A stretch of 64,000 bases of DNA from Vampirovibrionales bacterium (GCA_029866025.1 JARXAD010000002.1:299688-363687); one strand, 5' to 3'; numbered from the stretch's first letter, positions 8,467 to 17,804 are shown. Program-made: numbers and translations. The notes: generated by a model from the letters alone, not told the origin.

Positions 8467-9546
8467 TTATTTTTCGGATTTTTCCTTGGCGGTTTCTGCT
8501 AGCTCTTCCTTAGTTTTGGCGAGTGAGGCCAACAACAACCGAGGATCGGCGAGGCACTTGGCCAGCAGCTCGTCTTTATCACTGGCTTTAAAATGGCGAG
8601 CATCGGGCTGGTAATACACGTTGTTTTTTACCGTCTGCATCGCCTCAGAAACCGCCTGCGCCCGTGGCACCTGATCCGACGCGACCAGCAACTCCACCGC
8701 CGTTTTCATTTGAGCAAAACCGTCTTCCAACACGCCTAGGGTTACCAAGCTAAGGCCTAAATTGTAGCGGGTTTCCACATCATCGGGCTTAATCAGCGCC
8801 GCATTGCAGTAATTGCGCGCAGCCAGCACGCTGTGCAACTCAATGGCCGAGGGCTCCACCACCGCCCCACTGGTGGCGGGGTTGACCTGTTGCTGGTGCA
8901 GCATGGCCAGCTGAAAGCGAGGCTCAAAAGCCATAGGCTGCTGTTGAATGGCCGCCCGTAAATAATAATCGGCCCACTGGCCTAGCCAGTGTTTTCGTTC
9001 GGCATCGGGCTGAAATTGCGCCGCCTGATAGTACAACTGCCCCGCCCCTTGGAGAATCGCTGCCGCTTCGGGGGATTTTTGGCCTTTATCTACCTTGTGG
9101 GCTTGTAATAACGCACGGTACACCGCCACCGCATTGGGATGATGCTCCAAATCTCCCGCCAAAAACCGGCCGTAGGCCAAACCCACCGACGTATTTTTGG
9201 GGAATTGCTGCCACAGCACCAACAACCGCTGCGCCGCTTTTTGGTGCAAATTTTTGCTTTCGGTTAATGACTCTACAGTAGCCATTTGCCCCAGCTGGGC
9301 CGATTCGGCCTCCAGCGCTTGGGCCAGTTTAAGGCCAATGGTGGCATCGGTGGGGTATTGGTTGGCCAAGGTTTCAAGCTGGGTGCGGGCTACGGTCCAA
9401 TCGCCGGCGCGCAAGGCTTCATCGGCGCGTTGTTGGCCGTTGTGTTGTCGCCATAAATCTTTGGCCGCCGGAAACACCAGCACCCCGCCGCCTACCAAGG
9501 CCACCAGCAGGGCCAACACCATCACACCGCGTAAAAAACCACCCAA
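8467..9546 (-). CDS. Membrane-anchored TPR-type protein
   Basis: The N-terminus has one hydrophobic helix (VMVLALLVALVGGGVLVF, residues ~8-25), so the protein is probably anchored in the inner membrane with its body on one side. The rest is helical-repeat-like: ADEALRAGDWTVARTQLETL and TIGLKLAQALEAESAQL match TPR consensus, as does ETRYNLGLSLVTLGVLEDGF near residue 250. The C-terminus is charged and Lys/Glu-rich. The reading frame opens with TTG at 9546, preceded by AGGG at about 10 nt; an ATG eight codons in (9522) is an alternative but would cut into the membrane helix. It probably works with the neighbouring TPR gene at 7094-8263. Function unknown. Confidence 0.7.
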   Translation of the reverse strand: MGGFLRGVMVLALLVALVGGGVLVFPAAKDLWRQHNGQQRADEALRAGDWTVARTQLETLANQYPTDATIGLKLAQALEAESAQLGQMATVESLTESKNLHQKAAQRLLVLWQQFPKNTSVGLAYGRFLAGDLEHHPNAVAVYRALLQAHKVDKGQKSPEAAAILQGAGQLYYQAAQFQPDAERKHWLGQWADYYLRAAIQQQPMAFEPRFQLAMLHQQQVNPATSGAVVEPSAIELHSVLAARNYCNAALIKPDDVETRYNLGLSLVTLGVLEDGFAQMKTAVELLVASDQVPRAQAVSEAMQTVKNNVYYQPDARHFKASDKDELLAKCLADPRLLLASLAKTKEELAETAKEKSEK

Positions 9547-9618
9547 AATAAACGTGCCCTAATAACAAAAGACTAAGACTCTATTGTAGCGGAGTTTTAA
9601 ACTTCGGTTGGGATATTT

Positions 9619-10833
9619 CTAAACCAGTGACGGTTCAGCATCAGCGGCTTCGTCTTCTTGCAGCTCTTTCACCAAGGCCTCGGCATCCACCACGGCTTGT
9701 GTAGCGCTAAAATCCTGCTGACCCTCATAAGTTTTGATCAACTCTTGCTCAAAAAAGGTGAGGGCTTCGGCCTCGGTAGGAATGACGGCCACTTTTTCTT
9801 CGCCTCGGAACACAAAGTAGTTGCCCCGCCCGCCGGAAATGCCGAGATCAGCACGGCCACACTCACCGGGGCCATTCACAAAACAGCCCATCACGGCAAT
9901 ATGCAACGGGTTTTGGCGGTTGTAGATTCGGTCGTACTTGGCAATCATGGCTTCCACTTGGCCCGTAATGCCGTGCAAATCAATGGCGCAGCGTCCGCAA
10001 GCAGGGCAGCTTACCAAATTGCTACCGGTTTCTCGCAAGCCCACGCTGCGTAAAATTTCGTGGCCCGCAAACACTTCTTCAATGCTATCGGCAGTAAGAG
10101 AGACTCGAATGGTGTCGCCAATGCCTTCGGCGAGTAAAATTCCCAAGCCCACGGCGCTTTTGACGAGGCCTCGCTTGATGGTGCCCGCTTCCGTCACACC
10201 CAAGTGCAAGGGGTAATCCATCACTTGCGACACCCGCCGGTATGCCGCCACCGCTTGCATGGGATCGCTGGCCTTCACCGACACCTTTATTTGGTCAAAA
10301 TCTTCTTCTTCTAGCAAGCGCACGTTCAGCTTGGCGCTTTCCACCAATTGGGTAATTAGGTCATCGGGATACTGCTCTTTAATGGGTTTTTCCACGCTGC
10401 CGCCATTCACGCCCACGCGGATGGGCAAGCCATACTGTTTGGCTTTGGCTACCACGGCTTTTAGGTTGGCTTTGTCCCCAATATTGCCCGGATTGACGCG
10501 CAAGCCATGAACACCCGCATCGGCAGCGGCCAGCGCCAAGCGGTAATCAAAGTGAATATCCGCCACCACGGGAATTTTAGAGGCCTTGACGATGGTCTTC
10601 AGGGCTTCCGCCGATTCTTTGTTGGGCACGGCGAGGCGAATAATCTCGCAACCGGCATCGGTCAAGCGGGCAATTTCGTTAATACTCGTCGTGATATCGC
10701 GAGTATCATTGACCAGCATGGATTGGACACTGACGGGGGCATCGCCTCCTACAAGGACATTGCCTACACGAATTTGGCGAGTCTTGCGGCGAGGTAGCGT
10801 TAAGGACGGTGTGGCTGTTTGGCAGGATGACAT
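9619..10833 (-). CDS. ispG: 4-hydroxy-3-methylbut-2-en-1-yl diphosphate synthase
   Basis: IspG (GcpE) makes HMBPP in the non-mevalonate isoprenoid pathway and carries a 4Fe-4S cluster. Visible marks: the N-terminal TIM-barrel block IRVGNVLVGGDAPVSVQSML, IIRLAVPNKESAEAL, GLRVNPGNIG, and the cluster cysteines in CPACGRCAIDL and MGCFVNGPGE. Length is about 404 aa, normal for bacteria. ATG 10833 is chosen because AAAGG lies 9 nt upstream; an in-frame TTG six bases earlier is less likely. The C-terminus ends in an acidic tail. Confidence 0.96.
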   Translation of the reverse strand: MSSCQTATPSLTLPRRKTRQIRVGNVLVGGDAPVSVQSMLVNDTRDITTSINEIARLTDAGCEIIRLAVPNKESAEALKTIVKASKIPVVADIHFDYRLALAAADAGVHGLRVNPGNIGDKANLKAVVAKAKQYGLPIRVGVNGGSVEKPIKEQYPDDLITQLVESAKLNVRLLEEEDFDQIKVSVKASDPMQAVAAYRRVSQVMDYPLHLGVTEAGTIKRGLVKSAVGLGILLAEGIGDTIRVSLTADSIEEVFAGHEILRSVGLRETGSNLVSCPACGRCAIDLHGITGQVEAMIAKYDRIYNRQNPLHIAVMGCFVNGPGECGRADLGISGGRGNYFVFRGEEKVAVIPTEAEALTFFEQELIKTYEGQQDFSATQAVVDAEALVKELQEDEAADAEPSLV

Positions 10834-10948
10834 TCTCAATAACCTTTACTAGGAGGCGATTACAAAGAGGCGATAGGACTCACTATCTTACAAAAAAGAA
10901 ACCACCACCCGAATTGCCTTAAACTCAAATTAGCTAAACCCACATTAG

Positions 10949-11569
10949 CTAAACAAGCGCCGCCTGCTGTCGCAATTGGGTAGACGACACATCCACAACA
11001 GGCATAGAAATCCGCAGCGTGTTGAGAAACACCGTCTCCCCGTCGATGTCTAGTGAATCGAGCCATGGGGTGCCGGCACGAGGCGCTTGCAACCAACACA
11101 CGTTATCCACCAGCCAGCGGGCCTTGGCCCACATTGAAACCCCTGCCAAGGCATCGCTGCCAATCAATAACGGCAAACGAGCAGGTGATTCTCCAGCCTG
11201 TTTGCGCTGATGCTGCAAGGTTGCCACGGTTTCCCAGGTATAAGTAACCTTATTTTCAGGCAAAATTTCCTGAGACTTCAGATCCGCCAATCGAGCTTCC
11301 ACATCACTTACCACAGCACACTCTTTCAACTCAATATCGCTCGATATCAGCGATTGCAAAGCGGCAATCCGTTGATCACACGACGTCATGGCGACGTCTT
11401 GGTGTTTCCACGGGGAGTTGCCTGCCGGAACAAACACCACGGATTGCAAGCCAAATTGACCGATGGCGGCCTTCGCCACCGCCATATGGCCTTGGTGAAC
11501 CGGATTAAAGGTACCCAAAAACCAAGCCGTTTGGCCCTGTAACAACGTCGGTGATAAAAAGGGCAGCAT
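10949..11569 (-). CDS. nadD: Nicotinate-nucleotide adenylyltransferase
   Basis: NadD adenylylates nicotinate mononucleotide to deamido-NAD in NAD synthesis. The nucleotidyltransferase signature GTFNPVHQGHM is at residues ~18-28 from the chosen start. PAGNSPWKHQ and LLIGSDALAGVSMWAKARWLV are the usual substrate-binding blocks, and ISMPVVDVSSTQLRQ corresponds to the C-terminal ISSTxIR motif. The frame extends upstream to 11749, but that would overlap the divergent panD and adds 60 residues foreign to the family, so ATG 11569 is used (weak ribosome site). Length from there is 206 aa, as usual. Confidence 0.88.
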   Translation of the reverse strand: MLPFLSPTLLQGQTAWFLGTFNPVHQGHMAVAKAAIGQFGLQSVVFVPAGNSPWKHQDVAMTSCDQRIAALQSLISSDIELKECAVVSDVEARLADLKSQEILPENKVTYTWETVATLQHQRKQAGESPARLPLLIGSDALAGVSMWAKARWLVDNVCWLQAPRAGTPWLDSLDIDGETVFLNTLRISMPVVDVSSTQLRQQAALV

Positions 11570-11716
11570 CAAGAAATTACCAATACTATTATCAAAGCGT
11601 TCCAAAACCCCATGAAGGGAGAGGACAATCTGTGTCGGTGGTAGAGTATCACGAGTTTCTGTTCTCTTTTTATAAACCTCTTTGATTGAAGCGCCCGTAA
11701 GCAAGGAAGCACCCCC

Positions 11717-12118
11717 ATGCTGGTTAGTGTTCTGTATAGCAAAATTCATCGCGCCACCGTTACCTCAGTGGCCCTCCATTACGAAGGCAGCCTGACCATT
11801 GATGCCGATTTGATGGCCGCCAGTGGCATGCACCCTCATCAGCAAATTGACGTGCTGAATATTAACAACGGCCAACGCTTTACCACGTATGCCATTCCCG
11901 GCGCGGCTGGTAGTGGCACCATACAAGTAAACGGCGCGGCGGCCCACTTGGCCAACGTGGGTGATTTAGTGATTATTGTGGCCTATGGCCAACTCCCCGT
12001 TAACGAGGTGCCCGATTGGCACCCCACCGTCATTCATGTGGATGGCGCCAACAAACCCGTCTACACCGCCAAGGCATCAGGCACCCTAAACCCACCCCTT
12101 TCTCCGGTGGCAGTGTAA
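11717..12118 (+). CDS. panD: Aspartate 1-decarboxylase (self-cleaving proenzyme)
   Basis: PanD converts aspartate to beta-alanine for pantothenate and CoA synthesis. MLVSVLYSKIHRATVT is the family N-terminus. HYEGSLTID holds the Gly-Ser bond that self-cleaves to give the pyruvoyl group on Ser25. NINNGQRFTTYAIPG and GAAAHLANVGDLVIIVAYG complete the fold. Length 133 aa is normal. AAGGA lies upstream, with a CCCCC run directly before the ATG. The DUF512 gene begins 3 nt after its stop, so the two are likely co-transcribed. Confidence 0.96.
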   Translation: MLVSVLYSKIHRATVTSVALHYEGSLTIDADLMAASGMHPHQQIDVLNINNGQRFTTYAIPGAAGSGTIQVNGAAAHLANVGDLVIIVAYGQLPVNEVPDWHPTVIHVDGANKPVYTAKASGTLNPPLSPVAV

Positions 12119-12121
12119 CCC

Positions 12122-13483
12122 GTGGAAGCCGTTGTTCACTCGGTGCAGCCTGACTCTTTGGCTGAGATGGCCGACTTGGTGGCGGGTGATAAAGTGCTGG
12201 CCGTTAATGGCCGCACCGATTTGGAAGACCTGTTTGACTGGCAGTTTGAGCTAGCCGATGCTGAGGCGGTAGAACTTCACGTTTTGCGCGCTGCCAGTGG
12301 CGATGAGGAAATTTTGGAGTTTGAATTTGACTCGGATTCCCTTGAGGACGAAGACCCAGAAACAGCGGTGGGCATTGTCTTTCAATCGCCCTTGTTTGGT
12401 CCCATTAAAACGTGCAATAACGCCTGCCCCTTTTGTTTTATCGATCAACAGCCGGAAGGACTGCGCTCCAGCCTATACGTCAAAGACGACGACTGGCGCC
12501 TGTCCCATTTTAATCAAACCTACGTTACCCTCACCAATTTAACCGAGCGCGATCGCAGCCGCATGGCCACCATTCGCCCCGGCCCCTTGTATGTGTCGGT
12601 TCACAGCACCGTGCCGGAAGTCCGCATAAAAATGCTCAAAAACCCCAAGTTTGCGGGCAAAATCATGGACGAACTCCGCTGGCTACAATCTTTGGGCATT
12701 CCCTTTCACGCCCAAGTGGTGCTGTGCCCCGGTATTAACGATGGCGCTGCGCTGGATCAAACCCTCGCCGATCTCCACAGCCTAGCCCCTGAATGCCTAT
12801 CAGTGGCGGTGATTCCCGTGGGACTCACCCAATACCGAGAGGGCTTGGACCCTCTTGAATCCGTTGATTCTGCGGTAGCTACCACCGTCGTTAATCAGGT
12901 AGAAGCCTTTTGGGCCAAGAATACCGGCGCCCAAGACCAGATTTTTCTCTCCGATGAGTTTTATCATAAAGCAGGGCGGCCATTGCCCAGTTACGAAGCC
13001 TACGGCGAGTTTTCTGTGCTGGAAGACGGTGTGGGCACAGCCCGCTCGCTCATCGATAGCTTTTTTGCGCTGGAAAGCGCCTTGCCCAAAACCATTGCAC
13101 CTTTTCAAAAAGTATTGGTGCTTACCGGCAAGCTAGCCGCCATGACCCTTGACCCCATTTTGCGTCGCCTGAATGAAATAGACGGATTGTACCTCGATTG
13201 CCTGCCCATTGAAAGCCGCTTTTGGGGCGATGCCGTGGATGTAGCAGGCCTCGTCACAGGCCAAGATATTTTAGACGCTACCAAAGATTCTGACTGGGCG
13301 GGCTACGACTTTGCCGTGATTCCCAGTGTGATGCTAAAGCAAGACACCGGCCTGTTTTTAGACGGCATTACCACCGCCGAAGTGGAAGCCCAACTGGGTA
13401 TTCCATTGCGCTTGGTGGCAGACCCTTACGATGCCCACAGTTTTATCGAAACCTTAAGGATCCCTTTAATCAAAGTGCCTTAA
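12122..13483 (+). CDS. PDZ-radical SAM protein, DUF512 family
   Basis: This family is conserved in Cyanobacteria and Firmicutes; its reaction is not known to me. The N-terminus is a PDZ-like domain (VQPDSLAEMADLVAGDKVLA, about residues 5-60). A radical SAM core follows with the 4Fe-4S motif CNNACPFCFIDQ (about residues 99-110). LSVAVIPVGLTQYREGL and IFLSDEFYHKAGRPLPS are typical of DUF512, which occupies the C-terminal half. Length 453 aa fits. The GTG start lies 3 nt after panD with a poor ribosome site, so translation may be coupled to panD. Confidence 0.9.
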   Translation: MEAVVHSVQPDSLAEMADLVAGDKVLAVNGRTDLEDLFDWQFELADAEAVELHVLRAASGDEEILEFEFDSDSLEDEDPETAVGIVFQSPLFGPIKTCNNACPFCFIDQQPEGLRSSLYVKDDDWRLSHFNQTYVTLTNLTERDRSRMATIRPGPLYVSVHSTVPEVRIKMLKNPKFAGKIMDELRWLQSLGIPFHAQVVLCPGINDGAALDQTLADLHSLAPECLSVAVIPVGLTQYREGLDPLESVDSAVATTVVNQVEAFWAKNTGAQDQIFLSDEFYHKAGRPLPSYEAYGEFSVLEDGVGTARSLIDSFFALESALPKTIAPFQKVLVLTGKLAAMTLDPILRRLNEIDGLYLDCLPIESRFWGDAVDVAGLVTGQDILDATKDSDWAGYDFAVIPSVMLKQDTGLFLDGITTAEVEAQLGIPLRLVADPYDAHSFIETLRIPLIKVP

Positions 13484-13515
13484 CAAAGCTGCCCTAACAA
13501 AGGAGTCTGGGCTAC

Positions 13516-13863
13516 CTAATCTTCAATCAGCGAATCAAAAAAGCGTTGATTCAAGTACACCGGCTCGCACCCGTGGCCCGTTACACGCCCCACGTGAGAC
13601 AGCACATACAGCGCCTGAATCCCCGCGCTCGTCTCCAACAAGTGATACCCAGCGCTGTCCATCCCTGCCAACACAAATCCTCCCCGCACCCGAACGGGTG
13701 TTTTTAATTGGGAAGCCGTGGCGTTAACGTCATCCATAGGCTGATTTTGCATAGGCTGATTTTGACTGGGTGTGTTGTTGCGTAAAGCAGATTTTAAGGT
13801 TTTAGCCGCAGCGTTTAAGGCCTCATTGGCAGCGTTCATGGCAGCATCGTAAGAATGGGTCAT
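13516..13863 (-). CDS. Small hypothetical protein with tandem QNQPM repeat
   Basis: 115 aa, not recognised. The N-terminus is Ala/Asn-rich and helical (MTHSYDAAMNAANEALNAAA). Residues ~34-43 contain QNQPM twice, encoded by two identical 15-bp DNA units (13735-13764). The C-terminal half has a compact domain-like sequence (RVRGGFVLAGMDSAGYHLLE ... VGRVTGHGCEPVYLNQRFFD). It converges with the DUF512 gene. No ribosome site is clear. Confidence 0.5.
   Translation of the reverse strand: MTHSYDAAMNAANEALNAAAKTLKSALRNNTPSQNQPMQNQPMDDVNATASQLKTPVRVRGGFVLAGMDSAGYHLLETSAGIQALYVLSHVGRVTGHGCEPVYLNQRFFDSLIED
13735..13764. repeat. Tandem 15-bp repeat inside the small hypothetical gene
   Basis: CATAGGCTGATTTTG occurs twice head to tail. 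It encodes a duplicated QNQPM pentapeptide, so gain or loss of units would keep the frame. Confidence 0.8.
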
Positions 13864-13996
13864 GGGTTTGGGTCTCTCTCATCTCAAAGGGGGGGAAACA
13901 AAGGGGGAATCTCAAAAAATAGCTTAAGGTGTCTCTCATAGGTATTAATCCCTGTGAAAGTAATGTGATGCTAATGAAACCCACAGGAAGAAACAA

Positions 13997-14006
13997 TTTG
14001 TTACAA
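13997..14006. promoter_or_regulatory. TTTGTTACAA palindromic motif, copy 2
   Basis: Lies in the divergent intergenic region between the hypothetical gene starting at 13863 (- strand) and the DUF1292 gene at 14137 (+). Read on the + strand it also resembles an extended -10 box (TGTTACAAT). Confidence 0.4.
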
Positions 14007-14136
14007 TAGGCTCCCACGCACCCCCCAAACAATGCCTGCAATTGACAACTCAGGCGGCTTTCGTCACACTGCCTGCCATACCGTTTTGCCCCCTCCCATT
14101 TGTTTCAACCTCTTCCCATAGAAAGTGCGGCCCCCC

Positions 14137-14559
14137 ATGACCTTTGCCACCCCCCAAGACACCCTGCTTAGCGAACTGGACAGCGACCTAGACCCCCTAA
14201 TGATGGACAGCGAGCTGATTGAAACCACCGACGAAGAGGGTAACGTTCACCTGTTTGAAAAAATTGACGAATACGAGCTAGACAAACAGCGCTATGCCTT
14301 ATTGGTGTATGCCGGCGAAAAAGAAGGCAGCCTACTCGGTGGCCACCAACACACCGACGCTTGCAGCCACGGTAAAGGTGGTGCTGGTAAGGGTGACAGC
14401 GACGATGACGAAGAAGAAGTGGTGGTCATGCGCATTATTGCCGACGAAGACGGCACCGAAGTGTTTGAAGCCATTGAAGACGACGCCGAATTTGAAAAAA
14501 TTGTGGCCCACATTGATTCCCTGAGTGACGAAGAATTTGACGGCGACGACGAAGAGTAA
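14137..14559 (+). CDS. Acidic DUF1292-like protein
   Basis: A small very acidic protein resembling DUF1292 (YrzB type). The diagnostic strings are ELIETTDEEGNVHLFEKIDE, YELDKQRYALLVYA and EEEVVVMRIIADEDGTEVFE. A His/Gly-rich insert (GGHQHTDACSHGKGGAGKGD) splits the domain in the middle; it could bind metal (inference). The C-terminus is Asp/Glu-rich. ATG 14137 follows a CCCCCC run; an in-frame GTG at 14125 is the alternative. Its role is unknown; the family is widespread in Firmicutes and Cyanobacteria. Confidence 0.75.
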   Translation: MTFATPQDTLLSELDSDLDPLMMDSELIETTDEEGNVHLFEKIDEYELDKQRYALLVYAGEKEGSLLGGHQHTDACSHGKGGAGKGDSDDDEEEVVVMRIIADEDGTEVFEAIEDDAEFEKIVAHIDSLSDEEFDGDDEE

Positions 14560-14684
14560 ACTCCTTTTTTATAGAAAAGCCTATAAGCAATTTAAAAGCT
14601 TCAGGAACGTTAAGGCATAAGCCTTTGGTATTTCACCCATATCAAGGGCTTTATGTTTGCGTGCCACCTGCAAGGAGTCTAACA

Positions 14685-15052
14685 ATGCGTCTTAGTTTTT
14701 CCTCCCTCCATTCTTATTCAGCCAGCGACATTTTTTTGGCAAGAATTCAAATAAAGATCAGAAAAAAGTAAATAAAAATTTTTTAGGTGGGGCTGAGTAC
14801 GGAAATCAATTAGAGCTTCGTTTTAAAACAAAATCATCGGCAGATTCGGCTTTATCTCGCGCCAAAAGACTTGGTTTTGAAGTATCAGAACCACTTAACT
14901 ATCGCTCTACGGACAATAGTGGCTGGATGTTTAAAGTATCAGAACCTCACGGTAAAGGCGCTGAAGACTTGTTTACGCCGTTAGGTATTCTCACTACTTC
15001 TAACAGCCCCGGAGAAAGTGGCGGCACACTGTATAACCCTGCCCCAAATTAG
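14685..15052 (+). pseudogene. Small F-G-motif protein gene, frame broken at a T7 tract
   Basis: ATG 14685 has an excellent ribosome site (AAGGAG, 7-nt spacing). The frame reads MRLSFSSLHSYSASDIF and then meets T7 (14731-14737), after which it ends within 12 codons. One base back, the reading continues without stops as FFGKNSNKDQKKVNKNFLGG, then AEYGNQLELRFKTKSS and on to TLYNPAPN, stopping at TAG 15050-15052. One extra T, or a -1 slip on T-TTT-TTG, would restore a ~122-aa protein. The joined N-terminus SDIFFGKNSNKD resembles TPYFGNKTQSD and ATYFGNNSVKK of the genes at 59760 and 60183. It may be a pseudogene, a slippage-controlled gene or a sequencing error. The product is not otherwise recognised. 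Confidence 0.6.
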
Positions 15053-15167
15053 CCATCTGCTTTATCTCCATTATTTAAGCGATACCACGGCTATACGGTC
15101 ACGCTCTTTATGGCTTTTGGTGTAGAATACAGCCTATGCTTTTTATGAAGGATAGATTGGGCTCTCT

Positions 15168-16358
15168 ATGAAAATTCACGAGTATCAAGCTAAAGAACTC
15201 TTCCGTCAGGCCAACATCCCCGTGCCAATGGGCTATGCTGCCAGCACCGTAGACGAGGCCATTGCCGCTGCCGCAAAATTATCCACCCCCAAAGTGGTGG
15301 TTAAAGCCCAAATTCATGCCGGTGGGCGCGGCAAAGGCGGCGGCGTTAAGGTGGTGGATAACACCCCCGAGGCTGTTCGCACCGCTGCTACTGCCATCTT
15401 GGGCATGCAACTCATCACCCACCAAACCGGCCCCGAGGGCCAAACGGTGAAAAGCCTCCTCATTGAAGAAGGCTCTGCCATTGCTACCGAACTGTACCTT
15501 AGCTTTATCCTCGATCGTGCCAACTCCCAAGTGTTGGTGATGGCCAGCCCCGATGGCGGCATGGATATTGAAGAAGTGGCAGAAAAAACCCCCGAGCGCT
15601 TGCTGAAGCGCCACATCCACCCGGCGGTGGGTATGCCTGCCTATTTGGTACGAGAAATCTGCCAATTTTTGGCCATTCCCAAAGAAGGCGCCAAAGAAGC
15701 CGCTCAACTCATTACCAACCTCTACAACCTGTATGTGGAAAAAGATTGTTCCTTGGTGGAAATCAACCCCCTAGTCGTCACCACCGATAATCGCGTGCTG
15801 GCCCTCGATGGTAAAGTCACCTTTGATAGCAACGCGCTGTATCGCCACCCTGCCATTGTGGCCCTGCGCGATACCGATGAGGAAGACCCACTGGAAGTAG
15901 AAGCCAGCAAGTTTAACCTCAACTACATTAAGCTGGATGGCAACGTGGCCTGCATGGTGAACGGTGCTGGGCTGGCCATGGCCACCATGGATATTATCAA
16001 GCTGGTGGGCGAAAAAACCGGCGCAGCCCCCGCCAACTTTTTGGATGTAGGCGGTAGCGCCAGTCAAGACGGCATTGAAAACGCCTTCCGCATTATTATG
16101 AGCGACCCCAGCGTGGAAGTGGTGCTCATCAACATTTTCGGCGGCATTTTGCGTTGCGATAAGCTGGCCAACGGTGTGGTGGCCGCTGCCAAAAACCTCG
16201 ATATGAAGCTCCCCATGGTCATTCGTATGAAGGGCACCAACGTGGAGCAGGGCAAAGAGATTCTCGCCAACAGCGATATTCAGTTTGCCGTGGCAGAAAC
16301 CATGAAGGAAGCCGCCGAAAAAGTCGTTCAGTTTTTGAAACAACCGGTTGGAGTGTAA
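15168..16358 (+). CDS. sucC: Succinate-CoA ligase, beta subunit
   Basis: Forms the nucleotide-binding subunit of succinyl-CoA synthetase in the TCA cycle. MKIHEYQAKELFRQANIPVP is the family N-terminus, VVKAQIHAGGRGKGGGVKVV belongs to the ATP-grasp fold, LVEINPLVVT follows, and GAGLAMATMDIIKLVG plus NFLDVGGSAS form the CoA-ligase domain. Length 396 aa is normal. sucD begins 3 nt later, so the two form an operon. Confidence 0.97.
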   Translation: MKIHEYQAKELFRQANIPVPMGYAASTVDEAIAAAAKLSTPKVVVKAQIHAGGRGKGGGVKVVDNTPEAVRTAATAILGMQLITHQTGPEGQTVKSLLIEEGSAIATELYLSFILDRANSQVLVMASPDGGMDIEEVAEKTPERLLKRHIHPAVGMPAYLVREICQFLAIPKEGAKEAAQLITNLYNLYVEKDCSLVEINPLVVTTDNRVLALDGKVTFDSNALYRHPAIVALRDTDEEDPLEVEASKFNLNYIKLDGNVACMVNGAGLAMATMDIIKLVGEKTGAAPANFLDVGGSASQDGIENAFRIIMSDPSVEVVLINIFGGILRCDKLANGVVAAAKNLDMKLPMVIRMKGTNVEQGKEILANSDIQFAVAETMKEAAEKVVQFLKQPVGV

Positions 16359-16361
16359 CCC

Positions 16362-17249
16362 ATGCCTGTTCTCGTTGATCAACACACCAAGCTCATTGTC
16401 CAAGGCCTTACGGGCAAAGAAGGCGCTTTTCACGCCGAGCAGTGCGCCGCTTACGGCACCCAAGTGGTTGGGGGCGTTACCCCCGGCAAAGGCGGCACCA
16501 TGGTAGACGTAAACGGTAAATCCGTGCCCCTGTTTAACACCGTGCGAGACGCCGTAAACGCCACTGGCGCCAATGCCAGCGTGATTTTTGTACCACCTCC
16601 CTTTGCAGCCGATGCCATTTTGGAAGCTGCCGATGCCGAATTACCCTTGGTCATCTGCATTACGGAAGGCATCCCTGTGGCCGACATGGTGAAAGTTAAA
16701 GCGTTCCTCAACGATCACCCCAAAACCCGCCTCATTGGACCCAACTGCCCCGGTGTGATTTCCCCCGGCTTGGCCAAAATTGGCATTATGCCCGGCCACA
16801 TTCACAAAACCGGCAACGTGGGCATCGTCTCCCGCTCCGGCACCCTCACCTATGAGGCCGTGGATCAATTGACTCAGTTGGGTATTGGCCAAAGCACCTG
16901 CATTGGCATTGGTGGCGACCCCATCAACGGCACCAACTTCATTGATTGCCTCACCCTTTTCCAAAACGATCCTGCCACGGATGCCATAGTCATGATTGGC
17001 GAAATTGGGGGCACCGCCGAGGAAGAAGCGGCTGCTTTTGCCAAAGAATCGGTGACTAAGCCCATTGTGTGTTTCATTGCCGGCCAATCGGCCCCTCCTG
17101 GGCGTCGTATGGGCCATGCAGGCGCTATTATTAGCGGCGGTAAAGGCACGGCTACCGAGAAAAAAGCCGCCCTGCAAGCCGCAGGCGTTACGGTGGTGGA
17201 TAGCCCTGCCGTCATTGGCGAAGCCGTCGCTTCTGTCCTTCACCGCTAG
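16362..17249 (+). CDS. sucD: Succinate-CoA ligase, alpha subunit
   Basis: The CoA-binding and phospho-histidine subunit of succinyl-CoA synthetase. Key blocks: [12 protein letters not shown] (CoA-binding fold), [63 protein letters not shown], and [18 protein letters not shown] with the phosphorylated His. Length is 295 aa. A terminator follows at 17259. Confidence 0.97.
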   Translation: MPVLVDQHTKLIVQGLTGKEGAFHAEQCAAYGTQVVGGVTPGKGGTMVDVNGKSVPLFNTVRDAVNATGANASVIFVPPPFAADAILEAADAELPLVICITEGIPVADMVKVKAFLNDHPKTRLIGPNCPGVISPGLAKIGIMPGHIHKTGNVGIVSRSGTLTYEAVDQLTQLGIGQSTCIGIGGDPINGTNFIDCLTLFQNDPATDAIVMIGEIGGTAEEEAAAFAKESVTKPIVCFIAGQSAPPGRRMGHAGAIISGGKGTATEKKAALQAAGVTVVDSPAVIGEAVASVLHR

Positions 17250-17258
17250 GAAGGGCAT

Positions 17259-17283
17259 CCCCTCCTTTTTGAAGGGGCTTTTT
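17259..17283 (+). terminator. Terminator after sucCD
   Basis: CCCCT / AGGGG stem (17259-17263 with 17273-17277) followed by CTTTTTG, 10 bp after the sucD stop. Confidence 0.7.
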
Positions 17284-17453
17284 GAACGCCATCCCGCGCA
17301 TTAGGACTTATTGTTGCCAACACACAGATTGCGACTCTCGTAACGATTACTCCCCTTCTGTGACAAAACCCTTGAATTGATCCCACGATCTGTGGCATTC
17401 TTGGGGACCTTTCTTTTCACATCCTTTGATTCCCACCACGGGAGGACCCCCCC

Positions 17454-17747
17454 ATGACGACTACTCAAAAAGAAGCCACCCAAATTGCCGTTGCCGAGCG
17501 CGATACCACCCTTAATCCGCGTCAACTGCGCTTTGCCGGTAAAATTCCCGCCACCGTGTACGGCAAAGGCCGCGACCCTCAATCCATTCAAATGGACACC
17601 CACACCTTTGTGATGCACCTTTCCAAAGGCCAGCGCAACTTTAGCCTCGAAGGCTTGGGCGCCACCCCTGTGGCCGTAAAAGCCCATCAGGTGCAAATTA
17701 ACCCCATTAGCCAGCAAGTGCTTAATGTGGAATTTTTGGCCCAGTAG
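17454..17747 (+). CDS. rplY: Ribosomal protein L25, short form
   Basis: Binds 5S rRNA in the large ribosomal subunit. RQLRFAGKIPATVYGKGRDP matches the L25 block LRKEGKIPAVLYGKG, and VQINPISQQVLNVEFLAQ matches the end of the 5S-binding domain. At 97 aa it is the short E. coli-like form without the CTC-type C-terminal domain. The ribosome site is GGGAGGA, followed by a C7 run that fills the spacer to the ATG. A terminator follows. Confidence 0.88.
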   Translation: MTTTQKEATQIAVAERDTTLNPRQLRFAGKIPATVYGKGRDPQSIQMDTHTFVMHLSKGQRNFSLEGLGATPVAVKAHQVQINPISQQVLNVEFLAQ

Positions 17748-17804
17748 ACCGCAAATCGGGCGTTTATAATTAATTTGGCTCTAGTCCAAAGCCTTAATTT
17801 TACT

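Noticed and set aside
10949-11749. Long form of nadD starting at 11749
   Set aside because: It would overlap panD by 33 bp and adds 60 residues that do not fit the NadD family; ATG 11569 gives the normal length.
14560-14684. Extra small gene between the DUF1292 gene and the frameshifted gene
   Set aside because: No start with a ribosome site and no frame longer than about 25 codons.
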